DNA of 64,000 nucleotides. Source: Planktothrix sp. FACHB-1365. Its GTDB lineage: Bacteria; Cyanobacteriota; Cyanobacteriia; Cyanobacteriales; Microcoleaceae. The translations under genes and the position numbers were made by a program. Of this stretch, positions 1 to 8,752 are shown in pieces. Every line of letters starts with the position of its first letter. Position 1 is the stretch's first letter. The stretch covers positions 213,457-277,456 of the forward strand of contig NZ_JACJSC010000004.1 in the NCBI RefSeq assembly GCF_014697575.1, read 5' to 3'. A model generated the notes under the pieces. It was not told the DNA's origin. It made no database searches and was given only the letters and a program-made list of their open reading frames with translations.

Positions 1-125
1 TTAGTTCCTACTATTCCCTATTCCCTATTCCCTGTTCCCTATTCCCTGTTCCCTATTCCCCATTCGTAATTCGTAATTCGTAATTCATAATTCGTAATTC
101 CCTATTCCCTGTTCCCTACTAGGAA
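1..125. repeat. heptanucleotide short tandem repeats (STRR)
   Basis: Period-7 arrays are visible by eye: TTCCCTA/TTCCCTG units from about 12 to 60, then TTCGTAA units (one TTCATAA variant) from about 63 to 100, then TTCCCT units again. They sit just downstream of the M48 protease stop codon. Heptanucleotide repeats of this kind are well known between genes of filamentous cyanobacteria. No coding function is proposed. Confidence 0.85.
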
Positions 126-1157
126 TTACTGACCAAAACGGCGGTCAATATCATCCGCAGCAGAACCCCCTCGACGGGAATTAATTCTTAAAGATTGACC
201 ATCTTTTGAAAGGTCATAAGTCAGGGGTTGAGTCGATTTAATTAAGCTTTCGCCTTCTTGCGCTAACGTTGCAGGAGGGTACTGATTCATTAACACTCTA
301 AGCTGTTCAATTCGCTTAGGAATAGCCGGATGAGTGGTATCAAATTCAGCGCCGGATGTGCGTCCTAAAACATCCATAACTCGAATACATCCTTCCGCGT
401 CAAACCCCGCTTTAGCAATATATTGATAGCCAACTTCATCAGCTTCAAATTCTTGTTTACGATTATTTTCAGCAAGTTTTTGTTCTAATTCTGTGGTTTT
501 TTCTTGAACAATTTCTTTTATCCGTTCTTCTGCTTGCGCTAAACGTTGGCGACTCGCACCTTGTAACGCACTATTTCCCACGCTTCCCGCCGTCCGACCC
601 CAACCGCCTAAAAAACCTCCCACCGTTTGCAAAACAGCCCCTCCAATTGAAGTTCCCGTTGCATCAGATTTAGCATCTTGAATTTCAGCTAAAACTTGTT
701 CTTCGGCTTCTTTTTGAATGCGTTCTTTTAAAGCGGCTTCTTCGGCTGGCCCTAAGGCAATATGACGTTCAACATGATGTGCCATTTCATGACCAATGAC
801 ACAAGCAATAGCCGAAGAATCTCCCGCTAATTGGTCTAAAATTCCTGTATAAATCGCAATTAAATTAACTTCTGTTGCAAAGGCATTAATATTATATTCA
901 TTCACAATTCCCACCCTCCAAGGGGTATTATCTAAACCATTAGCTCTGGCAATTCTTTCTACAACCCGATAAATCACATAAACATCTTCTGAAAGTTCTT
1001 CTTTCGCTTGTTTATAAAGCTCATCATTGGATGGATTTTGAGCCATTAAAACAGTTTCGGGAGTCAATGATTCCGCTAAAAGAGGTGTAGGGAAAAATAG
1101 GGTACTTAAACAGGTGAGAATGGCTAATTTTTGAGTAGATTGCAACAACGGAAACAT
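126..1157 (-). CDS. M48 family metalloprotease, secreted
   Basis: A 343-residue zinc metallopeptidase of the M48 (Ste24/HtpX/BepA) class. Residues 1-28 form a signal peptide ending near LLAES, so the protein is probably exported to the periplasm. The zinc motif HEMAH lies at residues 123-127. The third-ligand motif EFEADEVG lies near residue 236, in the usual EFxAD context. Between them, residues 130-235 are Ala/Gln/Glu-rich and helical. The C-terminal part contains the THPAIPKRIEQL segment typical of the family. A purine-rich GAGGTG precedes the ATG. The gene stands alone and diverges from the replication-protein gene. The family is implicated in envelope protein quality control, but the substrate is unknown here. 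Confidence 0.9.
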   Translation of the reverse strand: MFPLLQSTQKLAILTCLSTLFFPTPLLAESLTPETVLMAQNPSNDELYKQAKEELSEDVYVIYRVVERIARANGLDNTPWRVGIVNEYNINAFATEVNLIAIYTGILDQLAGDSSAIACVIGHEMAHHVERHIALGPAEEAALKERIQKEAEEQVLAEIQDAKSDATGTSIGGAVLQTVGGFLGGWGRTAGSVGNSALQGASRQRLAQAEERIKEIVQEKTTELEQKLAENNRKQEFEADEVGYQYIAKAGFDAEGCIRVMDVLGRTSGAEFDTTHPAIPKRIEQLRVLMNQYPPATLAQEGESLIKSTQPLTYDLSKDGQSLRINSRRGGSAADDIDRRFGQ

Positions 1158-1350
1158 AACCGCACCTCGGTTGACAGAACGACCAATTATCGTAAGTTTA
1201 ACTCTAACACTTCTGTTTGCTTTTGTCTAGGGTAAATTGTACTTATTTTTTATGAGATATCCCTTTGACGTCAAAACGTTTACAAAATTTTATACTCAAG
1301 CTTTCATCCTAGGGTTACGCTTAAAAATCCGCAGTTGCAATGAGAGAGAA

Positions 1351-4300
1351 ATGGACTATTTAACAGAGTGGACAGAAAGTGGCGTTGATGAAGAACTCAC
1401 CCAACTTAATGTAATTCCTCTGGATGGGTATCGTCCGTTAGATTATCTTCTCTATGCTGATACCCTTCCGCGATTAAACACAGGTCGTTTATCAGAACCT
1501 ATTCTTAACCGCTATAAACATCTTTATGATGGAGGTTGGTGGTGTTCTGGGATTGATATTTTGACTGGAAATCCTGATTTGTGGGGATGTTTTAAACCGA
1601 TTAAACCTCGCTTAAGTTTAGATCAGAGGAAATGTATTAAATATGAACATCCTCCCAATACACCCATGGGAATTTTTGCTCTGAGAATTTCTCGAACTAT
1701 TTGGGAACGCATTTCTCAAAAATATGGCGTGGAAATCAATTCCTCTGATATTCAACCCCATCAACCAGATTTAGGATTTTGGCGCTGGGTAATTTGTCAT
1801 CCTGAACTACCTTTATGTATTACTGAAGGAGCTAAGAAAGCCGGTGCATTATTAACAGCCGGATATATTGCGATCGCACTTCCTGGGATTCATAGTGGCT
1901 ACCGAGTTCCCCGTGATCAATATGGAAATAGAATTGCTAAACCTGCTTTAATTCAGCAGTTACAGCAGTTTGTGAATAAAAATCGGAAGATTTATATGGT
2001 CTTTGATCAAGATACTAAACCAAAAACAATTAAAGCCGTTAATTCAGCCATTCAGCAAACGGGATACTTATTAAAAGAGGCGGGATGTTCAGTTTATGTT
2101 GTCAATTGGAATCCTCAGTTGGGGAAAGGAGTTGATGACTTAATTGCAGAACAAGGACAAACAGTATTTGATCAAGCGTATGAAACAGCAACTCCCTTAG
2201 AAACCTGGAAAGCATTGTCTTATAATCGCTTAACTTATTCCCCAAATATTTACCTCAATAATCGCTATTTATCTGCGATAAAAATACCTCAATCAGCTAA
2301 ATTAATCGCAATTAAATCTCCCAAAGGGACTGGAAAAACAAAAATATTAGAAACCCTAGTTCAAGATGCACTTGAAAAAAAACAATGGGTTTTAGTGATT
2401 GGTCATCGAATTCGACTCATTGAAGCGTTATGTCAACGGTTTGGATTACAATACATGAAATCTGCCGTTGAAACCCCTAATTCTGCTTTAGGGTATGGAT
2501 TATGTATTGATTCATTACATCCTAATTCTAGCGTTAAATTTGAAGCAAAAGACTGGTCAAATGGACTGGTTATTTTAGATGAAGTTGAACAAGTATTATG
2601 GCATGGATTAAACTCAGAAACCTGCCAAAATCATCGAGTTTCTATTCTAAAATCCTTCAAAACTCTCCTGCAAAATGTCTTGGGAGGAAACGGTCAAGTG
2701 GTGATTTCTGATGCCGATTTAAGCGATACCGCTATTGATTATTTAACCGCCTTATCCGGTATTCATCTACAACCTTTTGTGATTCAAAATCAGTGGCGAC
2801 CTTCACCCGATGAAGCGTGGACAATTTATAACTATTTAGGAAATACCCCTGACCAACTGGTGAAAGACTTAGAACAACATATTGCAGAAGGGGGGAAACC
2901 TTTTGTTTGTTTATCTGCCCAAAAATTAACAAGTCAATGGGGAACTCGTACCCTAGAAACCTATTTAAAAACTCAATTTCCAGATCGTTCTATCTTGAGA
3001 ATAGATTCCGAATCTTTAGCTGACCCTACTCATCCTGCCTATGGTTCAATTGCTAACTTAAATCAAGAGCTAAAATCCTATGATATTGTGTTAGCTTCTC
3101 CCTCGATTGAAACGGGAGTTAGTATTGAAATTAAAAATCATTTTACCTCAGTTTGGGGCATATTTCAAGGGATTCAAGCGGAAAATTCTGTCCGTCAAGC
3201 ATTGGGACGAATTCGAGAGAATATTCCCCGATTTATTTGGATGGCAAACCGAGGATTTAATCAAGTAGGAAATGGCGCAACTTCTATGAGTTCTTTACTC
3301 GGTAGTGGACAACGATTAACTCGCTTAAATATTCGGCTGTTGCAACAATCAGATTTTGCAGGATTAGATGATTTAGGAATGGGATTTCAATCTGAATCTT
3401 TAGTCTGTTGGGCAAAAATGGCAGTGCGATTTAATGCAGGAATGGATCATTATCGGCAAACAATTTTAACAGCGTTAGCAGGAGAAGGTCATCAGATTAT
3501 TGAGGTTCCCGAAGCCCAAAAAATACCCAAAAATGCAATAAAATCGACGCAAAAATTTAAACCCAAAAATTCAGAGCGTCCAACGCTTAATGAACTTATT
3601 TTAGCGGTTAAGGATCAGAATTACCAAGCGGAAAGTTTGGCTGTGATTCATTCTATGGATTTAAGCGATTGTCAATATTATTATGTCCAAAAAAAATTAG
3701 CCAAAACTCCAGAAGAACGTCGCGCAATCCGTAAATATGAGTTAAAATTACGCTATGGGGTAGCTGTGACCTCGGATTTAATTGCTAAAGATGATCAAGG
3801 ATGGTATGAACAACTCCGAATTCATTATTTCTTAACCGTAGGTCGTCCCTATTTAATGGGTCGAGATGCGTTAATTGCAAGACGGTTAATGGAACAAGGA
3901 AAGGGTAATATTTTTGCTCCAGATTTTAATCGTTCTCAGTTAGGAGCTATAATTGGAATCATGGAATTATTAGGAATTCCTGCCTTACTGAAAAATCCTG
4001 AACGGGATTTGAAAAATACCGATACTGACTTACAAACCATTACTGAAATAGCCCTTAAAGATAGAAATGCCATCAAAACGATTACAGGAATTGGACTCGC
4101 TAAAAATTCAAGTCCTATTACAATTTTACAACGTTTTTTAGATAAAATTAGTTATCGTTTAACCTGTGTTAGGGTGCAAAGTGAAGGAAAAAAACGGGTT
4201 AGAGTTTATCGGGTTCTAAATCCCCAAGATAACCGAGAACAAATCTTTCAACATTGGTTAAAATTAGAAGGTCAATATCCGGGTCAATTAGACACAACCA

Positions 4301-4377
4301 TTCCTGAAAATAAGTTCATTTCAACTCCTTTTCAATTCACACCAGACTATATCCAACTCTCCCTGTTCAACTCTTAG
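1351..4377 (+). CDS. CyRepA1-family plasmid replication protein (DUF3854, Toprim plus helicase)
   Basis: The N-terminal third resembles DUF3854/Toprim: ITEGAKKAGAL, then the acidic FDQD and a GKGVDDLI segment. The C-terminal part is a helicase-like ATPase with Walker A SPKGTGKTK near residue 325, Walker B ILDEVEQ, and a QALGRIR arginine motif. This is the layout of cyanobacterial CyRepA1 replication proteins, known from Synechocystis plasmids. I chose ATG 1351 because GAGAGA sits just upstream. An in-frame start at 1237 would add 38 poorly conserved-looking residues. It lies next to purK in apparently chromosomal DNA with no partition genes, so it is probably an integrated plasmid remnant or a domesticated replicase. 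The reading frame is intact (1008 codons). Confidence 0.8.
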   Translation: MDYLTEWTESGVDEELTQLNVIPLDGYRPLDYLLYADTLPRLNTGRLSEPILNRYKHLYDGGWWCSGIDILTGNPDLWGCFKPIKPRLSLDQRKCIKYEHPPNTPMGIFALRISRTIWERISQKYGVEINSSDIQPHQPDLGFWRWVICHPELPLCITEGAKKAGALLTAGYIAIALPGIHSGYRVPRDQYGNRIAKPALIQQLQQFVNKNRKIYMVFDQDTKPKTIKAVNSAIQQTGYLLKEAGCSVYVVNWNPQLGKGVDDLIAEQGQTVFDQAYETATPLETWKALSYNRLTYSPNIYLNNRYLSAIKIPQSAKLIAIKSPKGTGKTKILETLVQDALEKKQWVLVIGHRIRLIEALCQRFGLQYMKSAVETPNSALGYGLCIDSLHPNSSVKFEAKDWSNGLVILDEVEQVLWHGLNSETCQNHRVSILKSFKTLLQNVLGGNGQVVISDADLSDTAIDYLTALSGIHLQPFVIQNQWRPSPDEAWTIYNYLGNTPDQLVKDLEQHIAEGGKPFVCLSAQKLTSQWGTRTLETYLKTQFPDRSILRIDSESLADPTHPAYGSIANLNQELKSYDIVLASPSIETGVSIEIKNHFTSVWGIFQGIQAENSVRQALGRIRENIPRFIWMANRGFNQVGNGATSMSSLLGSGQRLTRLNIRLLQQSDFAGLDDLGMGFQSESLVCWAKMAVRFNAGMDHYRQTILTALAGEGHQIIEVPEAQKIPKNAIKSTQKFKPKNSERPTLNELILAVKDQNYQAESLAVIHSMDLSDCQYYYVQKKLAKTPEERRAIRKYELKLRYGVAVTSDLIAKDDQGWYEQLRIHYFLTVGRPYLMGRDALIARRLMEQGKGNIFAPDFNRSQLGAIIGIMELLGIPALLKNPERDLKNTDTDLQTITEIALKDRNAIKTITGIGLAKNSSPITILQRFLDKISYRLTCVRVQSEGKKRVRVYRVLNPQDNREQIFQHWLKLEGQYPGQLDTTIPENKFISTPFQFTPDYIQLSLFNS

Positions 4378-4384
4378 TTAATCC

Positions 4385-4450
4385 AGAAACCGGGTTTTTA
4401 CTTAAAATCTTGTTAACTATCCCCAATTTTCCGATAAAAACCCGGTTTCT
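4385..4450. terminator. inverted repeat / probable terminator between rep gene and purK
   Basis: A perfect 16-bp inverted repeat, AGAAACCGGGTTTTTA at 4385-4400 and its complement at 4435-4450, is separated by 34 bp and followed by TTT. It begins 8 bp after the rep gene stop. A related short-loop hairpin recurs at 31803-31835, so this may be a dispersed cyanobacterial palindrome reused as a terminator. Confidence 0.6.
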
Positions 4451-4500
4451 TTTAGGCGACAAATCAGTTAAAATAAATAAAGTTGAGATTATTTCTGAAA

Positions 4501-5682
4501 ATGAACACCCTATCAACTCCTAAAATTCAACCCCAAACCCTGACAAAAATTGGTGTAATTGGAGGGGGACAACTCGCTTGGATGATGGGAATGGAAGCCG
4601 CATCTTTAGGGGTTTCTTTATTTGTTCAAACCCCCCACAGCACTGACCCAGCAGTTCCTTTCTCCTCCGAAACCATTTTAGCTGCTATTGATGACCCGAC
4701 AGCCACCGCAAAATTAGCAAAATATTGTGATGTTATTACTTTTGAGAATGAATTTGTTGATTTAAACGCTTTATCTAAACTTGAAGAACAGGGGGTTTGT
4801 TTTCGTCCTCGCTTACAAGCTTTATCCCTTTTATTAGATAAATATGATCAATTAAGTTATTTAGAAAAAATCGGTTTACCCGTTCCAGAATTTCAACTCT
4901 TAACCCCTGAAAATGGTAAAATCATTAATCATAATCTGGGCTATCCCGTCGTTTTAAAAGCTTGCCGTTACGGATACGATGGACAGGGAACTTTTATTAT
5001 TAAAACTGCGGAGGAATTATCCCAAACCTGGGCAAAATTTAACTATCCTCCGATGTTATTACAAAAATTTGTCCCTTTTGAACGGGAATTAGCGGTTATT
5101 GCAGCGCGTTCTGTTACAGGAGATGTGGCAGTGTATCCGATAGTAGAAACAGTTCAAAAAAATCAAGTTTGTCATCGGGTTATTGCCCCAGCTAATATTA
5201 ATAAAAGTATAGCAGAACAAGCAAAAACAATTGCAACAACTTTATTGAATAGTTTACAAGTCATTGGGCTATTTGGAATTGAATTGTTTTTAACATCCGA
5301 AGGGGAACTATTAGTGAATGAAATTGCACCCCGCACCCATAATTCCGGTCATTTTAGTTTAGATGCTTGTGAAACTTCGCAATTTAAACAACATTTAAGG
5401 GCAGTGAGTGGTTTACCATTAGGCAATACCGCCTTAAACTGTAGTGGGGCGGTGATGGTGAATTTATTGGGGTTTGAAACCGCTAATTCTGACTATTCTG
5501 AAAAACGCCAAAAAATAGCAGAAATTCCTAATTCCTTTATTCGTTGGTATGGAAAAACCGCATCTCGTCCCGGTCGAAAATTAGGTCATGTTACCGTATT
5601 AATTCAGACAGAAAAAAATAAAAATATAGAAGAAAAAGCCAATAAAATAGCTGATGAAATCGAATCAATTTGGTACTCGTAG
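4501..5682 (+). CDS. purK: 5-(carboxyamino)imidazole ribonucleotide synthase
   Basis: An ATP-grasp enzyme of purine biosynthesis that carboxylates aminoimidazole ribonucleotide with ATP and bicarbonate to give N5-CAIR. The N-terminal GVIGGGQLAWMMG is the PurK signature. The ATP-grasp lysine region VVLKACRYGYDGQG and the distal NEIAPRTHNSGH motif, which carries Mg and substrate ligands, are both present. Length (393 residues from ATG 4501) is normal. A TTG 18 nt upstream is in frame but less likely. The gene is not in an operon with other pur genes here. A palindromic repeat starts at the stop codon. Confidence 0.95.
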   Translation: MNTLSTPKIQPQTLTKIGVIGGGQLAWMMGMEAASLGVSLFVQTPHSTDPAVPFSSETILAAIDDPTATAKLAKYCDVITFENEFVDLNALSKLEEQGVCFRPRLQALSLLLDKYDQLSYLEKIGLPVPEFQLLTPENGKIINHNLGYPVVLKACRYGYDGQGTFIIKTAEELSQTWAKFNYPPMLLQKFVPFERELAVIAARSVTGDVAVYPIVETVQKNQVCHRVIAPANINKSIAEQAKTIATTLLNSLQVIGLFGIELFLTSEGELLVNEIAPRTHNSGHFSLDACETSQFKQHLRAVSGLPLGNTALNCSGAVMVNLLGFETANSDYSEKRQKIAEIPNSFIRWYGKTASRPGRKLGHVTVLIQTEKNKNIEEKANKIADEIESIWYS

Positions 5683-5707
5683 GGTGCGTAAGCACCGCGC
5701 ACGCACC
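5680..5707. repeat. GGTGCGT...ACGCACC dispersed palindrome
   Basis: The arms GGTGCGT (5683-5689) and ACGCACC (5701-5707) form a short hairpin that overlaps the purK stop codon. Related copies occur at 5997-6020 and twice at 47803-47904. This is a widespread REP-like intergenic palindrome in cyanobacteria. It may act as a terminator here. Confidence 0.7.
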
Positions 5708-5796
5708 AAAAACCCATCATTCCTCAAAAAATCTAGTCTATAAATGACTTTTCATGATATATTATTAATTATAAGGGATATTCGCACTCAGTACAC

Positions 5797-6117
5797 ATGG
5801 CGACTTCTATCTATTATATTCCTATTGAGTCATCATTAGGAATTGCTCAACATTATTTTATTTCCTCCGATGGAACCTTTGAAAATTCAATGGGTTGGGG
5901 GCCTAATGGTGTTGAATATAAAGGTAAAGGAGCAGAATTAACTCCTGAACAAGAACAACGGATTTTAGACTATCCTCAATTATTAAGTGTGATTAAGTGC
6001 GTACCCAGAGCTTACGCACCTTACAAAGTTAAGCAACTTGACAAAAATTCCCTATATTTTTCTGATGGGGTAAAGGTTTACCTTCTGCTTGATAACTCTC
6101 AATTAATAATTCAATAA
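5797..6117 (+). CDS. hypothetical protein, probably 3'-truncated
   Basis: I do not recognise this 106-residue ORF. Residues 1-68 look protein-like (ISSDGTFENSMGWGPNG, then LTPEQEQRILDYPQLL). After LLSVIK the frame runs through a GTGCGTA/TACGCAC palindrome and then along the antisense strand of the hicB 3' end. The last 35 or so residues are therefore probably not original coding sequence. The likely story is a small gene whose 3' end was replaced when a palindromic repeat and the hicAB pair arrived. Confidence 0.45.
   Translation: MATSIYYIPIESSLGIAQHYFISSDGTFENSMGWGPNGVEYKGKGAELTPEQEQRILDYPQLLSVIKCVPRAYAPYKVKQLDKNSLYFSDGVKVYLLLDNSQLIIQ
5997..6020. repeat. GTGCGTA...TACGCAC palindrome inside an ORF
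   Basis: The arms GTGCGTA (5997-6003) and TACGCAC (6013-6019) belong to the same family as the palindrome at 5680-5707, about 290 bp away. The element falls inside the reading frame starting at 5797, at the point where that frame stops looking like a natural protein. Confidence 0.6.
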
Positions 6118-6253
6118 CCTCCTCTGCATTATTAACAGCATCTTGATAAGAATTTCCATGAGTACAAGGCTGCATAATATCCTCAAACTCAGGTAAAAAT
6201 ACCACCAAACATTGATCTTCCTCAGACCATTGAATAATAATGGTGTATTTCAT
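6029..6253 (-). CDS. hicB: HicB-family antitoxin
   Basis: A 74-residue HicB-like protein with the partial RNase-H-like fold: a beta strand MKYTIIIQWSEEDQCLVVFLPEF, then GNSYQDAVNNAEEVIELLIESYQAEGKPLP. It is expected to bind and neutralise the HicA toxin and to repress the operon, although the short form lacks an obvious separate DNA-binding domain. Its start overlaps the hicA stop by 4 bp (ATGA), so the two are translationally coupled in the order hicA-hicB. Confidence 0.85.
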   Translation of the reverse strand: MKYTIIIQWSEEDQCLVVFLPEFEDIMQPCTHGNSYQDAVNNAEEVIELLIESYQAEGKPLPHQKNIGNFCQVA

Positions 6254-6471
6254 TCTTCTGTCTCCTTATTCTTGAGTTTTTTTAAAGTATTAAGTGCCTG
6301 ATTAACCTGTTTTTCTAAATAAAGTTTAGCATCATCTCCATCTTTACCCGCTATAATTATAGCTTGAGTTAAGTCCGAATGTTTCCACTTACTATGACTT
6401 CCTTTAGCAGGTAGACAGATAAACCCTGCTTTTAGGAGTAGACTTTTTAGTTCTCTAATCTTTTTGGGCAT
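6250..6471 (-). CDS. hicA: HicA-family mRNA interferase toxin
   Basis: A 73-residue double-stranded-RNA-binding-fold toxin. The catalytic histidine lies in KGSHSKWKH, the HicA signature GSHxxxxH. The N-terminal helix MPKKIRELKSLLLKAGF and the AIIIAGKDGDD segment also match. HicA proteins cleave mRNA independently of the ribosome. This one is followed directly by hicB and shows no sign of inactivation. Confidence 0.85.
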   Translation of the reverse strand: MPKKIRELKSLLLKAGFICLPAKGSHSKWKHSDLTQAIIIAGKDGDDAKLYLEKQVNQALNTLKKLKNKETEE

Positions 6472-6495
6472 AAAATATCAGCAGCAATTAACTCC

Positions 6496-7542
6496 CTAAC
6501 AAATCCGAGGTAACTGTTCTCCACTCAACATATCAATAATCCGTTTTGCTCCGATTGTACTTTCCATTGTAACTAAAGGGGTTGACGTTTGTTTAACAAA
6601 ACCAATTAAACTCGCTTGGGGTATTTTTGCCTGTAAAATCGATAAAGTTTTTTCAATATCTTTCTCAGGAACAAACACGGCAAACCGCCCTTCATTAGCA
6701 ACATAAAGGGGGTCAAATCCTAAAATTTCACAAGCTCCTTTGACTTCTTCTAATACATTAATAGCTGTTTCTTTGATTTCAATTTCAACTTTAGCAGCAG
6801 TAGCAATTTCATTTAACGTACTCGCTAAACCGCCCCGTGTTAAATCTCGTAAACAGTGAATTTCTATTCCTGCTTCTAATAACTCTAAAACCACATCTGC
6901 TACAGGTGCAGAATCACTTTCTATTGTTGTTTCAAACTCTAATCCTTCCCGCACTGCCATAATTGCAATCCCATGTCGCCCCAAATCTCCATTAATAATA
7001 ACAGCATCTCCCGGTTGAACCGATAGGGGATTAATGGTTAAATGATGTTCAATTATTCCAATTCCCGATGTATTAATAAAAATGCCATCTCCCTTGCCTT
7101 TATCAACAACTTTAGTATCTCCAGTAACAATTTTAACCTGGGCTTTTTCGGCAGCTTGTTTCATCGATTGAATAATTTCCCATAGAGTTTGAATGGGTAA
7201 ACCTTCTTCTAAAATAAAACCCACACTTAAATATAAAGGACGAGCACCCGCCATTGCTAAATCATTAACCGTTCCATGAACAGCCATTGAACCAATATCT
7301 CCCCCTGGAAAAAATAGAGGATTAACAACATAGGAATCCGTTGTAAACGCTATTTTATTTGCGTTTAATTGTAAGGTAGCTGCATCATGTTCCACTTGAT
7401 TTGGATGCCCAAAAGTGGGTAAAAACATCTGGTCAATTAATTGACGCATGAGTTTACCCCCACCGCCATGAGCGAGTAAAATATGAGGGTATTGTTGCAG
7501 GGGAATTGGACAGGTTAAACTAAAGTCTTGATTAGATGTCAT
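6496..7542 (-). CDS. hypE: hydrogenase expression/formation protein HypE
   Basis: HypE (348 residues) converts the carbamoyl group on its own C-terminal cysteine to thiocyanate, the source of the cyanide ligands of [NiFe] hydrogenase. The protein ends in the diagnostic PRIC. An early [12 protein letters not shown] segment and the FTTDSYVV and VTGDTKVV motifs of the PurM/AIR-synthase-like fold are clear. No other hyp or hydrogenase structural genes lie in this window, so this copy is separated from its usual cluster. A decayed copy of its first ~70 bp occurs at 14179-14248. Confidence 0.95.
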   Translation of the reverse strand: MTSNQDFSLTCPIPLQQYPHILLAHGGGGKLMRQLIDQMFLPTFGHPNQVEHDAATLQLNANKIAFTTDSYVVNPLFFPGGDIGSMAVHGTVNDLAMAGARPLYLSVGFILEEGLPIQTLWEIIQSMKQAAEKAQVKIVTGDTKVVDKGKGDGIFINTSGIGIIEHHLTINPLSVQPGDAVIINGDLGRHGIAIMAVREGLEFETTIESDSAPVADVVLELLEAGIEIHCLRDLTRGGLASTLNEIATAAKVEIEIKETAINVLEEVKGACEILGFDPLYVANEGRFAVFVPEKDIEKTLSILQAKIPQASLIGFVKQTSTPLVTMESTIGAKRIIDMLSGEQLPRIC

Positions 7543-7599
7543 AGATAGGTTATTGATAGAATAAAGATGAATTTATAACAGAATTTAAGGAAGGGGCAG

Positions 7600-8100
7600 A
7601 TGAAACAATTATCCCCTAAGCTTTATAAAGTTTGGCTTTATCTCATCCTTTTAATCCTAGGCTATATTTTAGCCGGATGGCTGTTAACTGCATTTCAGGT
7701 TTCCATCTGGGTTTGGGTGATAACCTTAGCCATTATCCTCTATTTAGCCAAAACAGGTTCCGAGGGCATTGTATTAGGAAGTGCTGGGGTCATAGGAATT
7801 ATATTTTTTGGTGTTATTTTCCGAGTATGGCCTAAAATCTGGCCAAGAGAGATTCGGTTGCAAGACATTCCCGTTGGGTCAGGGACTCGACCTAAACCGA
7901 TTATGCTTTGGCCTGTAACCTATATTTTACTGTGGTTATTCGCTATTTTACTCGTTCTAGGATTAGCATTTGCCCATAAACCCTTAAAATTTTTAGGCTT
8001 AAATCCACAACAATGTTTTTATTGTTTAACTTTCTTATCTGGGTTGTCTTTAGGAATAGGTGTGTTAATCTTTAAAAGTAGCTTATTTAATTTTATTTAG
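7600..8100 (+). CDS. hypothetical membrane protein, about 4 TM segments
   Basis: This 166-residue protein is not recognised. Hydrophobic segments cover residues 10-31, 35-50, 55-73 and 104-125, and probably 135-155. The central loop VWPKIWPREIRLQDIP is Trp/Pro-rich and basic. A strong Shine-Dalgarno (AAGGAAGGGG) precedes the ATG. The gene diverges from hypE and is followed by another small membrane protein in the same direction. Confidence 0.7.
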   Translation: MKQLSPKLYKVWLYLILLILGYILAGWLLTAFQVSIWVWVITLAIILYLAKTGSEGIVLGSAGVIGIIFFGVIFRVWPKIWPREIRLQDIPVGSGTRPKPIMLWPVTYILLWLFAILLVLGLAFAHKPLKFLGLNPQQCFYCLTFLSGLSLGIGVLIFKSSLFNFI

Positions 8101-8159
8101 AAAAGCTACACCTAAGTAACATCCGTACAAATTCCGTATAAATTCGGATATAACACCGT

Positions 8160-8609
8160 ATGAAATCTTCGGCTATTCACAAAGAACCCATTGATAAATT
8201 ACCTTATCATGCCAAAACACCCGAACACTATATCCAACAAATTGAACCTAGTATTTTATCGGGTTTTACTCCAGAACAATTAAATGAAATTAAAAGAATA
8301 TTAAATCATGCAATTCCTAAAAATTCTCCTAAAATTGTAGATTTAAGATTTAACGTTGACTTAATTCTTTCTCGATTTTATGTTGTTTTATTAGTGGGGA
8401 AAGAACGCCGAAAAATTCAACGCCATTACGTGACACGGGGCATCACAAAAGTTGGCAATTTCGTGGCTGCCATTGTTTTATTAATTACTTTAAACTTAAT
8501 TGTTACTGTTTTGATCTTTTTATTCCTGTATTTAATTAAATCAGCAATTGGAATTGATTTTTTCAAAGAAAGTCATTTAATTGATAAAATCAAGACATTT
8601 TTATACTAA
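8160..8609 (+). CDS. hypothetical protein with C-terminal membrane anchor
   Basis: This 149-residue protein is not recognised. Residues 1-100 are hydrophilic and include TPEQLNEIKRILNHAI. Residues 103-130 (VAAIVLLITLNLIVTVLIFL) are strongly hydrophobic and end in a short amphipathic tail. It lies 59 bp after the preceding membrane-protein gene, so the two may be co-transcribed. A helix-rich cytoplasmic part held at the membrane is the most that can be inferred. Confidence 0.6.
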   Translation: MKSSAIHKEPIDKLPYHAKTPEHYIQQIEPSILSGFTPEQLNEIKRILNHAIPKNSPKIVDLRFNVDLILSRFYVVLLVGKERRKIQRHYVTRGITKVGNFVAAIVLLITLNLIVTVLIFLFLYLIKSAIGIDFFKESHLIDKIKTFLY

Positions 8610-8752
8610 TTTAGCTTTAAAGAAGCTACATATCTCTCTTTTATCACTAAGGGAAATGATTGAGATGAATCAATTTTAGCAAGACCTAAATAGTTAGCTT
8701 AACCGTGGACGCTAATCTTGTACAATTAACGATATCTGGTTCAAAAAAAATT

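Noticed and set aside
1..125. Regular repeats resembling a CRISPR array
   Set aside because: Units are 7 bp with no unique spacers. They are STRR repeats. The 45-bp and 14-bp arrays at 21476 and 25334 were rejected as CRISPR for the same reason.
6496..7542. Hydrogenase gene cluster expected around hypE
   Set aside because: No other hyp, hox or hup gene was found in the window. hypE stands alone.
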